A stretch of 64,000 bases of DNA from Kordia jejudonensis. Its GTDB lineage: Bacteria > Bacteroidota > Bacteroidia > Flavobacteriales > Flavobacteriaceae. Shown piece by piece: positions 27,693 to 35,223 of the stretch. Each line of letters begins with the position of its first letter. Positions within the stretch are counted from its first letter, which is position 1. A program made the position numbers and the translations under genes. The notes under the pieces are model-generated. The model was not told the DNA's origin, did not search any database, and worked only from the letters and a program-made list of their open reading frames with translations. The stretch lies in NCBI RefSeq assembly GCF_001005315.1, contig NZ_LBMG01000004.1:62001-126000 (forward strand). The letters run 5' to 3'.

Positions 27693-27740
27693 TGTTGTAG
27701 CGAGATCGGGAATTGAACCCGAGACCTCCGGGTTATGAAT
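27693..27740 (-). repeat. Right attachment-site copy inside tRNA-Met
   Basis: 48 bases identical to 7954-8001. Here the copy belongs to an intact tRNA gene, as expected when the element's own att sequence restores the 3' end of the tRNA on integration. The distance between the two copies is 19,739 bases. Confidence 0.85.
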
Positions 27741-27771
27741 CCGACGCTCTAACCAACTGAGCTACCTCGCC
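27698..27771 (-). tRNA. tRNA-Met (CAT)
   Basis: Read on the minus strand from 27771 it folds as a cloverleaf: acceptor GGCGAGG/TCTCGCT, D arm GCTC...GAGC, anticodon loop TTCATAA with CAT, and T arm TCGGG-TTCAATT-CCCGA. The 3' CCA is not encoded. The G1-T72 end makes an elongator Met tRNA likely, although tRNA-Ile with a modified CAT cannot be excluded by eye. It is the integration target of the island. Confidence 0.93.
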
Positions 27772-27903
27772 GTGTTAGCGGGTGCAAATATATAAACAAT
27801 TTTTTTTTGAACAAATAATACTGAATTTTTATTTTTTTTATTGTTTTCTTTTAAACTAAACAATTAATGTATATATTGTCAGCAACATAATTATAAATAA
27901 AGC

Positions 27904-28293
27904 ATGTCAGATAAAGTTAAATACGAAATGGAGTTCCCTATACAATCTTCGCCACAGCTTTTATTCCAATATTTGTCTACACCTTCAGGATTGTCTGAAT
28001 GGTATGCAGATAACGTAAATTCACGAGGAGAGGTTTTTACCTTTATTTGGGATGGAAGTGAAGAAACAGCAAAGCTTTTAGGAAAGAAAAGCAACGAACG
28101 TATCCGTTTCCAGTGGGAAGAAGATGAAGATACCTCAGATTATTTTGAAATGAAAATTGTGGTTGATGAAATTACAAAAGACGTTTCTCTTATTATTACA
28201 GATTTTGCACCAGATGACGAAGAAGTAGAAGAAGGAAAAATGCTGTGGGAAAATCAAATTGGAAGTCTAAAACAAGTTTTAGGTTCACGCTAA
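27904..28293 (+). CDS. START-like (START_2/AHSA1-type) domain protein
   Basis: 129 residues, one domain, acidic and soluble. The pattern 'FPIQSSPQLLFQYLSTPSGL', then 'EWYADNV' and 'FIWDGSEE' is that of SRPBCC/START_2 proteins conserved in Bacteroidota, and 129 residues is the usual size. It binds an unknown hydrophobic ligand or partner. It is the first core gene past the island. The start ATG gives the usual N-terminus. A hairpin just before the next gene may terminate its transcript. Confidence 0.85.
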   Translation: MSDKVKYEMEFPIQSSPQLLFQYLSTPSGLSEWYADNVNSRGEVFTFIWDGSEETAKLLGKKSNERIRFQWEEDEDTSDYFEMKIVVDEITKDVSLIITDFAPDDEEVEEGKMLWENQIGSLKQVLGSR

Positions 28294-28311
28294 AAAATCA
28301 TTTTTAAGAAC

Positions 28312-28319
28312 TATATTTG
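28312..28319 (+). promoter_or_regulatory. Promoter -7 box TATATTTG for the aminotransferase gene
   Basis: An exact TAnnTTTG match followed by C, 25 bases before the ATG at 28345, the usual flavobacterial spacing. It touches the 5' arm of the terminator hairpin 28319-28344. Confidence 0.6.
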
Positions 28320-28344
28320 CCTTGATAAATTCAAGGCTTTTTTT
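28319..28344 (+). terminator. Intrinsic terminator of the START-like gene, ending at the next ATG
   Basis: Arms 'gccttg' and 'caaggc' with a 7-base loop and seven T's, ending directly before ATG 28345. A transcript starting from the box at 28312 would begin inside the hairpin and not form it, whereas read-through RNA would. Confidence 0.6.
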
Positions 28345-29181
28345 ATGGTTAATTTTAATGGCAATGTTAGCAAAAATACAATACATCTTGATATTGAAAA
28401 TAGAGGGGTAAAGTATGGCGACGCGCTCTTCGAAACACTACGAGTCGTCGCAAATAAAATTCTCTTTTGGGAAGATCATTACTTTAGACTTATGGAATCT
28501 ATGCGAATTTTGAGAATGGAGATTCCGATGAATTTTACCATGGAGTTTCTGGAAGAAGAAATTCTAAAAACACTTGAAGCCAATCAACTTACCAATGCAC
28601 GTGTTCGCTGTACTATTTTTAGAGGAAATGGCGGATTGTACATGCCTGATTCTAATGAAGTAGAATACATCATTTCTGCCGCCGAATTACAAAGTCCATT
28701 CTATTTACTATCGGAAACTGCGTATGAAGTGGATTTATACAAAGATTTTTACATCAACAAAGGCTTGCTTTCAACACTAAAAACAAATAACAAGATTATA
28801 AATGTTTTAGGAAGTGTGTACGCCAAGGAAAATAACTTGGACAATTGTTTACTCGTCAACGAAGATAAAAGCGTTGTAGAAGCTTTAAATGGTAATATAT
28901 TCTTAGTAAAAGGAAACGTGATTAAAACGCCTCCAATTACTGATGGCTGTCTGAAAGGAATTTTGAGAATGCAACTGATTGAAATGCTTGAAAAATTACC
29001 CAACTATGAACTGAAGGAAGAAAGTATTTCTCCTTTTGAAATTCAAAAATCAGATGAATTTTTTATCACAAACGTAATTCAAGGCATACTTCCGATTACA
29101 AAGTATCGAAAAAAGCAGTTTGCAACAACCGTCGCTAAAGATTTACTTGCGAAGTTAAATATGCGAATTCGATTGGGATAA
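28345..29181 (+). CDS. Class IV PLP aminotransferase / aminodeoxychorismate lyase-like (PabC-like)
   Basis: 278 residues, fold type IV PLP enzyme. The family N-terminal signature 'KYGDALFETLRV' is present, the PLP Schiff-base lysine is Lys146 in 'TLKTNNKI', and the C-terminal phosphate-binding region follows ('PPITDGCLKGILR'). Class IV includes branched-chain aminotransferases, D-amino-acid aminotransferases and 4-amino-4-deoxychorismate lyase. Length and the short N-terminus are nearer to PabC, which would make p-aminobenzoate for folate. Substrate choice cannot be settled from sequence alone. It is a single gene with its own promoter. Confidence 0.8.
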   Translation: MVNFNGNVSKNTIHLDIENRGVKYGDALFETLRVVANKILFWEDHYFRLMESMRILRMEIPMNFTMEFLEEEILKTLEANQLTNARVRCTIFRGNGGLYMPDSNEVEYIISAAELQSPFYLLSETAYEVDLYKDFYINKGLLSTLKTNNKIINVLGSVYAKENNLDNCLLVNEDKSVVEALNGNIFLVKGNVIKTPPITDGCLKGILRMQLIEMLEKLPNYELKEESISPFEIQKSDEFFITNVIQGILPITKYRKKQFATTVAKDLLAKLNMRIRLG

Positions 29182-29279
29182 GTAATATATGGATATATTA
29201 AAAGATTAAAAGATTGAAGAATGGAATGATTCGCGCAAGTTGTTACATTGCACGTATAAATTCTAAATCTCGATTTTTG

Positions 29280-29849
29280 TTAATTATGACTCGGATCTTC
29301 GGGAGCATTTGACCAAATCAAGTATTCTCCGCCGAATTCCATCATTTTTTTACGCCAAATAGATTTACACGATTTTGAAATGATTTCTTTTTTGAGTTCA
29401 TTCTTCACAATAATCCATGAATTTGAGTTCAATTCGTCACTTAACTGATTTGCATGCCAGCCAGAATATCCTAAGAAGAATTTAATGTCATTCTCGTTTA
29501 ATTTGTCTTCTTCTAGTAGCTTGACAATGGATGAAAAATCGCCGCCCCAATAAATACCAAGAGATATTTCAATACTGTTGGGCACTAAATGCGGAATCTT
29601 GTGAATAAAATATAAATTATCTTGCTCTACAGGACCTCCATTGTATACTTTAAACGTCGTTTTTAAGTTGGCAAACTGTGGAATTAAGTCCGATAGCGTT
29701 ACGTTGAGTGGTTTATTCAAAATAAAACCAATAGAGCCTTCGTCTGTATGATCAGCGAGCAAAACTACTGATCTATTGAAAGATACATCTCCAATAATAG
29801 ATGGTTCAGCAACTAAAAGATGTCCTTTGTTGGGTTTTAAGGCTATCAT
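29280..29849 (-). CDS. YqgE/AlgH family protein (UPF0301)
   Basis: 189 residues, soluble. Family hallmarks: 'GHLLVAEPSI' near the start, 'FNRSVVLLADH' and 'GSIGFILNKPLN', 'VYNGGPVE' in the middle and 'FLGYSGWHANQL' later. The length is as usual for the family. The molecular role of YqgE/AlgH proteins is not settled. It is alone on the minus strand, and nothing nearby suggests a specific partner. Confidence 0.92.
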   Translation of the reverse strand: MIALKPNKGHLLVAEPSIIGDVSFNRSVVLLADHTDEGSIGFILNKPLNVTLSDLIPQFANLKTTFKVYNGGPVEQDNLYFIHKIPHLVPNSIEISLGIYWGGDFSSIVKLLEEDKLNENDIKFFLGYSGWHANQLSDELNSNSWIIVKNELKKEIISKSCKSIWRKKMMEFGGEYLIWSNAPEDPSHN

Positions 29850-29932
29850 TTACGTATTTTTAGGTTACTTAAATCTATTAAAAAAAAATGGAATAATCAA
29901 ATTTGAAGCAGTTAACGCCAATTTTGAGCATT

Positions 29933-29960
29933 AAAAAAGCGCTCTATTGAGCGCTTTTTT
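29933..29960 (-). terminator. Intrinsic terminator of the HU gene
   Basis: Perfect arms 'aaaaaagcgctc' and 'gagcgctttttt' around 'tatt', with A and T tracts on either side. It lies 24 bases after the HU stop codon. Confidence 0.85.
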
Positions 29961-29984
29961 CTGATATTATTTAATAAAGTAATA

Positions 29985-30260
29985 CTATTTGTTTACTGCA
30001 TTTCCTAAATCAGAACCAGCTTTAAACTTAACTACTTTCTTAGCTGCAATTTTAATAGTAGCTCCTGTTTGAGGATTTCTTCCGTCTCTAGCAGCTCTTT
30101 CTGAAACTGACCAAGATCCAAACCCTACTAAAGAAACTCTTTCACCTTTTTTCAAAGCTCCTTCTACATTTCCTAAAAATGATTCTAATGACTTCTTTGC
30201 TGCCGCTTTAGAAATTCCTGCGTCAGCAGCCATTGCGTCAATTAATTCTGTTTTGTTCAT
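29985..30260 (-). CDS. HU-family DNA-binding protein
   Basis: 91 residues, the usual HU size. It starts MNKTELIDAMAADAG, has the 'VGFGSWSV' strand and the DNA-intercalating beta-arm tip with Arg-Asn-Pro ('GRNPQTGATI'), then 'KVVKFKAGSDL'. It is a small basic nucleoid protein that bends and compacts DNA as a dimer. It is a single gene with its own promoter (30311-30318) and a strong terminator, consistent with high expression. Confidence 0.96.
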   Translation of the reverse strand: MNKTELIDAMAADAGISKAAAKKSLESFLGNVEGALKKGERVSLVGFGSWSVSERAARDGRNPQTGATIKIAAKKVVKFKAGSDLGNAVNK

Positions 30261-30310
30261 AATTGTTGAATTATTAATTGTTGGTTAAACATTATTTTTT
30301 AAAAGCAGTA

Positions 30311-30318
30311 CAAATTTA
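30311..30318 (-). promoter_or_regulatory. Promoter -7 box TAAATTTG for HU
   Basis: On the minus strand this reads TAAATTTG and fits TAnnTTTG. It lies about 50 bases upstream of the HU start at 30260. Confidence 0.55.
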
Positions 30319-30444
30319 TACGGATTTCCTTGCCATGCAAGTAATAGCGCGGGAAAAGCCGCATTTTGTTAATAACTTAGGGCGATTGTTAATAAAGCTA
30401 GCCATTTTTTGTTGTAATTCTCTAATATCACTAGGCATAAGGGA

Positions 30445-31392
30445 TTACACGACTTTTGCATCTTTTTCAAATTTATAACCATTCAATAGTGCAGAAATTT
30501 CCATTTTACGTTTTCCTGGAAGTTGAATTACCTTTAAATATATGTAGCCATCTTTTACAGCGACCTTGGTTTCTTTTTTTGAAGAAATAATACATCCTAC
30601 TGCATCCGAATGCGATTCTTTTACTTTCGCCACTTCATATATTTTAATAGACAAGGTTTCTTCTCCATTATATAATGTTGTCCAAGAAGCGGGATACGGA
30701 CTTAAACCGCGAATCTTATTATAAATGTCATCTAAAGATGCTGTCCAATCTATTTCACACGTTTCCTTATGAATTTTGTACGCTGTCTTGATATCGTCTT
30801 GCTGTGGCTGAATTGTCGTGGTTACATCATCCTTTTCTATGTGTTGAACAGTTTTTACGACCAATCCGCTTCCTAGGTTCATTAATTTGTCATGCAAAGC
30901 ACCAGCATTTTCATCGGGATCAATCGCTACTTCTTCTTGAAAAATCATTGCGCCTGTATCAATTTTCTCATCAATGAAGAAAGTTGTGACTCCCGTTTTT
31001 GTTTCTCCATTAATAATAGCCCAGTTTATCGGTGCTGCACCTCGGTAGTTTGGAAGTAAAGAAGCGTGTAAGTTAAACGTTCCGTATGCAGGCATTTGCC
31101 ACACCACTTTTGGTAACATACGAAAAGCAACTACGATTTGTAAATTCGCGTTAAGCGCACGTAATTCTTCTATAAAAGATTCCTTTTTTAAATTTGTCGG
31201 CTGTAACACGGTTAAATTATTTGTCACAGCAAATTGTTTCACTGCAGATTGGTGTACCTTTCTTCCACGTCCTGCGGGTCTGTCTGGCGCCGTAATGACA
31301 CCAACAACCGTGTATTTTGCATCTAACAATGCTTTTAATGTTGCCACGGCAAAATCGGGCGTTCCCATAAAAACGATTCTAAGATCTCTCAT
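30445..31392 (-). CDS. fmt: Methionyl-tRNA formyltransferase
   Basis: 315 residues, the usual length. It formylates the initiator Met-tRNA using 10-formyltetrahydrofolate. The N-terminal formyltransferase domain (about 1-185) starts 'RIVFMGTPDFAV' and contains the catalytic region 'NLHASLLPNYRGAAPINWAI' (Asn and His), then 'DEKIDTGAM' (Asp). The C-terminal OB-like tRNA-binding domain (about 205-310) begins near 'CEIDW' and includes 'IRGLSPYPASWT'. It lies 4 bases after recQ on the minus strand, in an apparent AAA_28-recQ-fmt operon. Confidence 0.97.
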   Translation of the reverse strand: MRDLRIVFMGTPDFAVATLKALLDAKYTVVGVITAPDRPAGRGRKVHQSAVKQFAVTNNLTVLQPTNLKKESFIEELRALNANLQIVVAFRMLPKVVWQMPAYGTFNLHASLLPNYRGAAPINWAIINGETKTGVTTFFIDEKIDTGAMIFQEEVAIDPDENAGALHDKLMNLGSGLVVKTVQHIEKDDVTTTIQPQQDDIKTAYKIHKETCEIDWTASLDDIYNKIRGLSPYPASWTTLYNGEETLSIKIYEVAKVKESHSDAVGCIISSKKETKVAVKDGYIYLKVIQLPGKRKMEISALLNGYKFEKDAKVV

Positions 31393-31396
31393 TATA

Positions 31397-33295
31397 TTAT
31401 AAGGTATAAGTATTGTTTTCTGTTAATTTTATTTTTTCTGCTTCCAAAAGTAATTGAATAATTGCTAATATAAGCTGCTCACGATAGGGTAATGTTTCAC
31501 AAATTTCGGTAGAAGTCATCGAATTTGTTTTTAATATTTTTAAAACATCGTCCCGAATTAATAATTGCAATTCGCTATCAGGCGATGTTTCTTTTTGTGT
31601 TTTACACACAGAACAAATACCACATGGCTTTTTAGCAGTTTCGCCAAAGTAGGAGAGTAGTTGAGTATTTTTGCATACTTCTGTATTTTGAACATAATCA
31701 ATAACTGCTTTGATGCGCTTTTTTTTCAATTCATTTTGATGCACCACATCTTTTGCGATCGGATGAATAGTTTTGTCATCTTCACGCGAAACTAAAAACG
31801 TAATTTCTGCATCTGTCTGTAATTCTTCCAACTGTAACACTTCATCTTTTGCCAATTGTTGAATAGTCTCGTTGATTTTTACTTTTGGCAATCCTAATTT
31901 TTGAGCTAAATAGGTTGTGTTGATGTTTATTTTTTGTTCAAAAACACCGCCATAAGTTCGTAAAATGGCTTGTGTAATTAAACTCAAATTTGGATGTTTG
32001 TCCAAATAATTCATCAAATTGTATTGATCTAGGATGAATTTAATGATGGTTTTTCGATGAAAATTTTGTGATAGTTGTAAAATACTATGTCTGTCTAATA
32101 ATTGTAATGCAGCGAATGTTTTTTGTGTGGGAAATTGATATGTTTTGCAAAATTCGTGAAAAGGAAGCGCATGTTTTGTATTATACCCTTCGCCATACGC
32201 TACTTGAAAAAAACTGCATAATTTTCTAAATACAAGTTTTAGGAAATCAACTTCGGGTAAATTGTGTATAAATTGTTGTTGTAATTGTTTGCCATCATTT
32301 TTATCAGTTAAAATAATTGCGTTTGCATATTCGCCATTTCGTCCAGCACGTCCGGCTTCTTGGTAATAATTTTCTAAACTATCAGGCAGTTGAATATGAA
32401 TAACGTTTTTTACATCTGGTTTATCAATTCCCATACCGAAAGCATTGGTGGCAACGATCGTTTGTACTTTTCCTTGCAACCAACTTTGTAAAGCACGTTT
32501 TTTCTCTTCTGACGAAAGTCCACCATGAAAATATAAACTCGTGAATCCTTTGCGCTGCAATGCTTCGTGAACCTTTACGGTATTTTTCCGATTGCGAACA
32601 TATACAATACATGATTGTGGATATTTGCGAACTGTTTTTTCAATCGTTAGAATTTTATTTTCAGTTTCTAAAACGGTATAGGCTAAATTTTCACGACCAA
32701 ACGATTGTTGAAAGTGTTGTACATCTTTTAGGTGTAAATTGTCTGAAATATCTTTGACCACTTTGGAAGTAGCGGTAGCTGTGAGCGCAATGCAAGGCAC
32801 ATTTGGAAGCAATTCGCGAAGTGTATGAATATTTCTGTATGCAGGACGAAAATCGTTTCCCCATTGCGAAATACAATGTGCTTCATCTATAGCAATTAAA
32901 TTTACAGACATTTGTTTGATGCGTTCCTGAATAATTTCTTGCTGAATACGCTCGGGCGAGATATACAAAAACTTATAATCGCCATACATACAATTGTCGA
33001 GCAAGTTGCTAATTTCTTCATTTTTCAATCCGCCAGTAAGTGCAATTGCTTTAATTCCATTGGCTTTTAACGTAGCGACCTGATCTTGAATGAGTGAAAC
33101 TAAAGGCGAGATGACAATGCAAATTCCGTCCATCATCAAGGCAGGAATTTGAAAACAAACCGATTTTCCGCCACCAGTTGGTAACAACGCTAAGGTGTCT
33201 TTTTGTTGCAGTACTGCTGCTATAATTTCTGCTTGCAACGGACGAAACGAAGTATGTCCCCAATATTTTTGTAAAATCGCAAGCGGCTGATTCAT
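31397..33295 (-). CDS. recQ: RecQ-family ATP-dependent DNA helicase
   Basis: 632 residues. Helicase motifs: Walker A 'PTGGGKS' near residue 40, DEAH box 'AIDEAHCISQWG' near 137, 'ALTATAT', motif V 'ATNAFGMGIDKPDV' and motif VI 'QEAGRAGRNG'. The RecQ zinc-binding Cys cluster lies near 555-570 ('CGICSVC'), and a winged-helix region lies between about 410 and 500. It is shorter than E. coli RecQ and no HRDC domain is visible, as in many Bacteroidota paralogues. It unwinds DNA 3'-5' in recombination and replication repair. Its stop codon overlaps the adjacent AAA_28 gene boundary (shared base 33295), so the two are co-expressed. Confidence 0.93.
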   Translation of the reverse strand: MNQPLAILQKYWGHTSFRPLQAEIIAAVLQQKDTLALLPTGGGKSVCFQIPALMMDGICIVISPLVSLIQDQVATLKANGIKAIALTGGLKNEEISNLLDNCMYGDYKFLYISPERIQQEIIQERIKQMSVNLIAIDEAHCISQWGNDFRPAYRNIHTLRELLPNVPCIALTATATSKVVKDISDNLHLKDVQHFQQSFGRENLAYTVLETENKILTIEKTVRKYPQSCIVYVRNRKNTVKVHEALQRKGFTSLYFHGGLSSEEKKRALQSWLQGKVQTIVATNAFGMGIDKPDVKNVIHIQLPDSLENYYQEAGRAGRNGEYANAIILTDKNDGKQLQQQFIHNLPEVDFLKLVFRKLCSFFQVAYGEGYNTKHALPFHEFCKTYQFPTQKTFAALQLLDRHSILQLSQNFHRKTIIKFILDQYNLMNYLDKHPNLSLITQAILRTYGGVFEQKININTTYLAQKLGLPKVKINETIQQLAKDEVLQLEELQTDAEITFLVSREDDKTIHPIAKDVVHQNELKKKRIKAVIDYVQNTEVCKNTQLLSYFGETAKKPCGICSVCKTQKETSPDSELQLLIRDDVLKILKTNSMTSTEICETLPYREQLILAIIQLLLEAEKIKLTENNTYTL

Positions 33296-33837
33296 TAGTG
33301 GTTTTTAAGTGTATTCAGTATAAAGGCAACACGTTCAGAAACGGTGCCGAAAGGAACATCAATTAGTGTATAACCGAAACTTTCATACGCTGAGGTTAAG
33401 TATTTCTGAATTTTTTCAGCTTGTTCAAAACTTTCGTAACGTTCGTTATCTTGCTCATAAATATCTTTCCAAGGCGCTAACATAAATGCTATATCATACG
33501 TGTGATTTTTGCAGGCTTCTCGGAACATTTCAGGATAGGTGTCGCCCGTGTAATCCATATATGCAGCAACATCAGGAATTCCTCTATCGTAAAAAGCATA
33601 GTCAGCCTCAAGTTGTTCAGCAGCTTTAAATTGTTCAATTCTTCCTTTTAATAACAATTCGCTGAACAATAATGGTTGTGTTAGAAATAATTGTTCAATG
33701 CCTTGTTTTTGAGCGGCGGCTGTAACTTCACGAGATATTTCATGAAAACACGTATATCCTTTTTCTTCTAATGCAGTAATCAACGTAGATTTTCCAGTAC
33801 CTGGACCACCGATGATGAGTATTCTTTTTGTGTTCAA
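33295..33837 (-). CDS. AAA_28-type P-loop ATPase
   Basis: 180 residues. Walker A is at 9-17 ('GGPGTGKST'), with family-typical 'GYTCFHEISREV', then 'YDRGIPDVAAYMDY' and 'IAFMLAPWKDIYEQDNERYE'. This is the AAA_28 family of small kinase-like NTPases related to NadR-type nucleotide kinases. The substrate is unknown. It is the first gene of the operon with recQ and fmt and has a promoter box at 33856-33863. Confidence 0.85.
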   Translation of the reverse strand: MNTKRILIIGGPGTGKSTLITALEEKGYTCFHEISREVTAAAQKQGIEQLFLTQPLLFSELLLKGRIEQFKAAEQLEADYAFYDRGIPDVAAYMDYTGDTYPEMFREACKNHTYDIAFMLAPWKDIYEQDNERYESFEQAEKIQKYLTSAYESFGYTLIDVPFGTVSERVAFILNTLKNH

Positions 33838-33855
33838 TCTGAATATTTTATTTCA

Positions 33856-33863
33856 CAAAATTA
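33856..33863 (-). promoter_or_regulatory. Promoter -7 box TAATTTTG for the AAA_28-recQ-fmt operon
   Basis: On the minus strand this reads TAATTTTG, fitting TAnnTTTG, about 20 bases before the start codon at 33837. Confidence 0.6.
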
Positions 33864-33904
33864 CACAAATTGTAAGGAATATGAAAGTCTTCACATCGCT
33901 TCGC

Positions 33905-34050
33905 TCAATTGAAAGATTCAAGATTCAAAAATTCAAGGTTCAATGTTCAAGCCAGTAGAAACTTTAAAAAAACACTTCAAAAATTGATTGATAGTATATA
34001 ATTAGAAGATTCAAAGATTCAAAGATTGAAAGATTGAAAAATCAAAACAG
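33905..34050. repeat. Short imperfect 'gattcaaa/gattgaaa' repeats
   Basis: The intergenic stretch between the AAA_28 and DUF493 genes holds many copies of an octamer like agattcaa or agattgaa: three near 33911-33950 and five in a row near 34008-34045. A similar run lies at 29198-29225. It has no coding potential of its own. It is probably slippage-prone intergenic repeat DNA common in flavobacteria. Confidence 0.55.
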
Positions 34051-34132
34051 CACTGCTATAACAAAGCAATCTAACAATCCAACAGCGTCAGCGATCTACA
34101 ATTCTAATTTTCTAAAACAAAACATTCCGCGT

Positions 34133-34140
34133 ATCTTTGC
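34133..34140 (+). promoter_or_regulatory. Promoter -7 box TATCTTTG for the DUF493 gene
   Basis: An exact TAnnTTTG match followed by C, 23 bases before ATG 34163. It shows that the in-frame ATG at 34034 lies upstream of the promoter and is not the start. Confidence 0.7.
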
Positions 34141-34162
34141 AATTCAAAAGAAAAAAGAAAAA

Positions 34163-34453
34163 ATGAGTTCAAAAAACGATCCTCAAGCGTTTTATAGCAA
34201 GTTAAAAGTACAATTAGACGAAACAACAGAATTTCCAGCATTATATATGTACAAATTCATAGTGCCTTCTGATGAACAGAAAATAAAGCAAGTCCACGAA
34301 ATATTTGATAATATTGGTGCTGTAATTGATACAAAACAGTCTTCAAAAGGAACGTACACAAGCGTTACTATTACCGTAAATATGAAAAGTGCCGATGCCG
34401 TAATTGAAAAATATAAGGAAGCAAGTGCAGTTGAAGGCATAATTTCTTTATAA
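34163..34453 (+). CDS. DUF493 family protein (YbeD-like)
   Basis: 96 residues from ATG 34163. The frame is open from 34034, but that extra part is low-complexity and contains the promoter box at 34133, so the shorter form is chosen. The product starts MSSKNDPQAFYSKLKVQL and shows the DUF493 ferredoxin-like pattern, with 'FPALYMYKFIVPS' and 'SKGTYTSVTITVNMKS'. YbeD-like proteins are small regulators that bind partners; the target is unknown here. Confidence 0.85.
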   Translation: MSSKNDPQAFYSKLKVQLDETTEFPALYMYKFIVPSDEQKIKQVHEIFDNIGAVIDTKQSSKGTYTSVTITVNMKSADAVIEKYKEASAVEGIISL

Positions 34454-34555
34454 TCAACCGTATTTTATAGATTTTTTTACTATTTTGCAAGCACAAAATA
34501 ATCTTCACGAGAACTTTATTTTACTTCAATATTTACCTTACAAACAAATTTCATT

Positions 34556-35203
34556 TTGATTGACCAGTTAGAGTATAACACAGAGCGGAAACGATTGATT
34601 ATTCCTGAGTATGGACGACATATTCAAAAAATGATCAACCATGCGATAGAAACAGAAGATGTAGAAGAACGTAACAAAATTGCAAAAGCAATTATTGGCG
34701 TTATGGGGAATTTGCAACCGCATTTACGCGATGTTCCAGATTTTCAACACAAATTATGGGATCAGTTATTTATTATGTCTGATTTTAAACTCGATGTTGA
34801 TTCTCCATTTCCAAAACCTTCCCGCGAAGTATTGCAAGAGCGTCCTGAACCTTTAGGATATCCTCAGAATTTCCCAAAATATCGTTTCTATGGAAATAAT
34901 ATTAAGCGAATGATTGATGTAGCAAATAGTTGGGACGAAGGCGAAATGAAAGTAGCCTTAGAGTACGCTATTGCGAATCATATGAAAAAATGCTATCTCA
35001 ACTGGAACAAGGATACAGTAGAAGATTATGTGATTTTTAAACACTTGTTGGAACTAAGTAATGGAAAAATTGACTTAGCCGCAAGAGATGAAGACTTATC
35101 GGAAGCTTCAAACCTTCTGAAACAAAAGAAAAAGTTTTCAAACAACAACAACAAAAATCAACAACGAAACAATAAAAATCGTAGTAACAGAAAACGTTAC
35201 TAA
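34556..35203 (+). CDS. DUF4290 family protein
   Basis: 215 residues from a TTG start (34556); no ATG in frame fits, and the N-terminus 'LEYNTERKRLIIPEYGRHIQ' is that expected for the family. Soluble and helical, with 'PHLRDVPDFQHKLWDQLFIMSDF' in the first half and a low-complexity Asn/Lys/Arg-rich tail (about 190-215). DUF4290 is conserved in Bacteroidota and often lies next to murA, as here (20-base gap). Function unknown; co-expression with cell-wall synthesis is suggested by position. Confidence 0.88.
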   Translation: MIDQLEYNTERKRLIIPEYGRHIQKMINHAIETEDVEERNKIAKAIIGVMGNLQPHLRDVPDFQHKLWDQLFIMSDFKLDVDSPFPKPSREVLQERPEPLGYPQNFPKYRFYGNNIKRMIDVANSWDEGEMKVALEYAIANHMKKCYLNWNKDTVEDYVIFKHLLELSNGKIDLAARDEDLSEASNLLKQKKKFSNNNNKNQQRNNKNRSNRKRY

Positions 35204-35223
35204 CAAATTCAGTACTATATTTT

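Noticed and set aside
33905-34050. A CRISPR-like array in the gattcaaa repeats
   Set aside because: Units are 8 bases, irregular and without spacers, and no cas genes are in the window.
34034-34162. N-terminal extension of the DUF493 protein from an upstream ATG
   Set aside because: The extension is low-complexity and contains the TATCTTTG promoter box at 34133, while ATG 34163 gives the normal family N-terminus.
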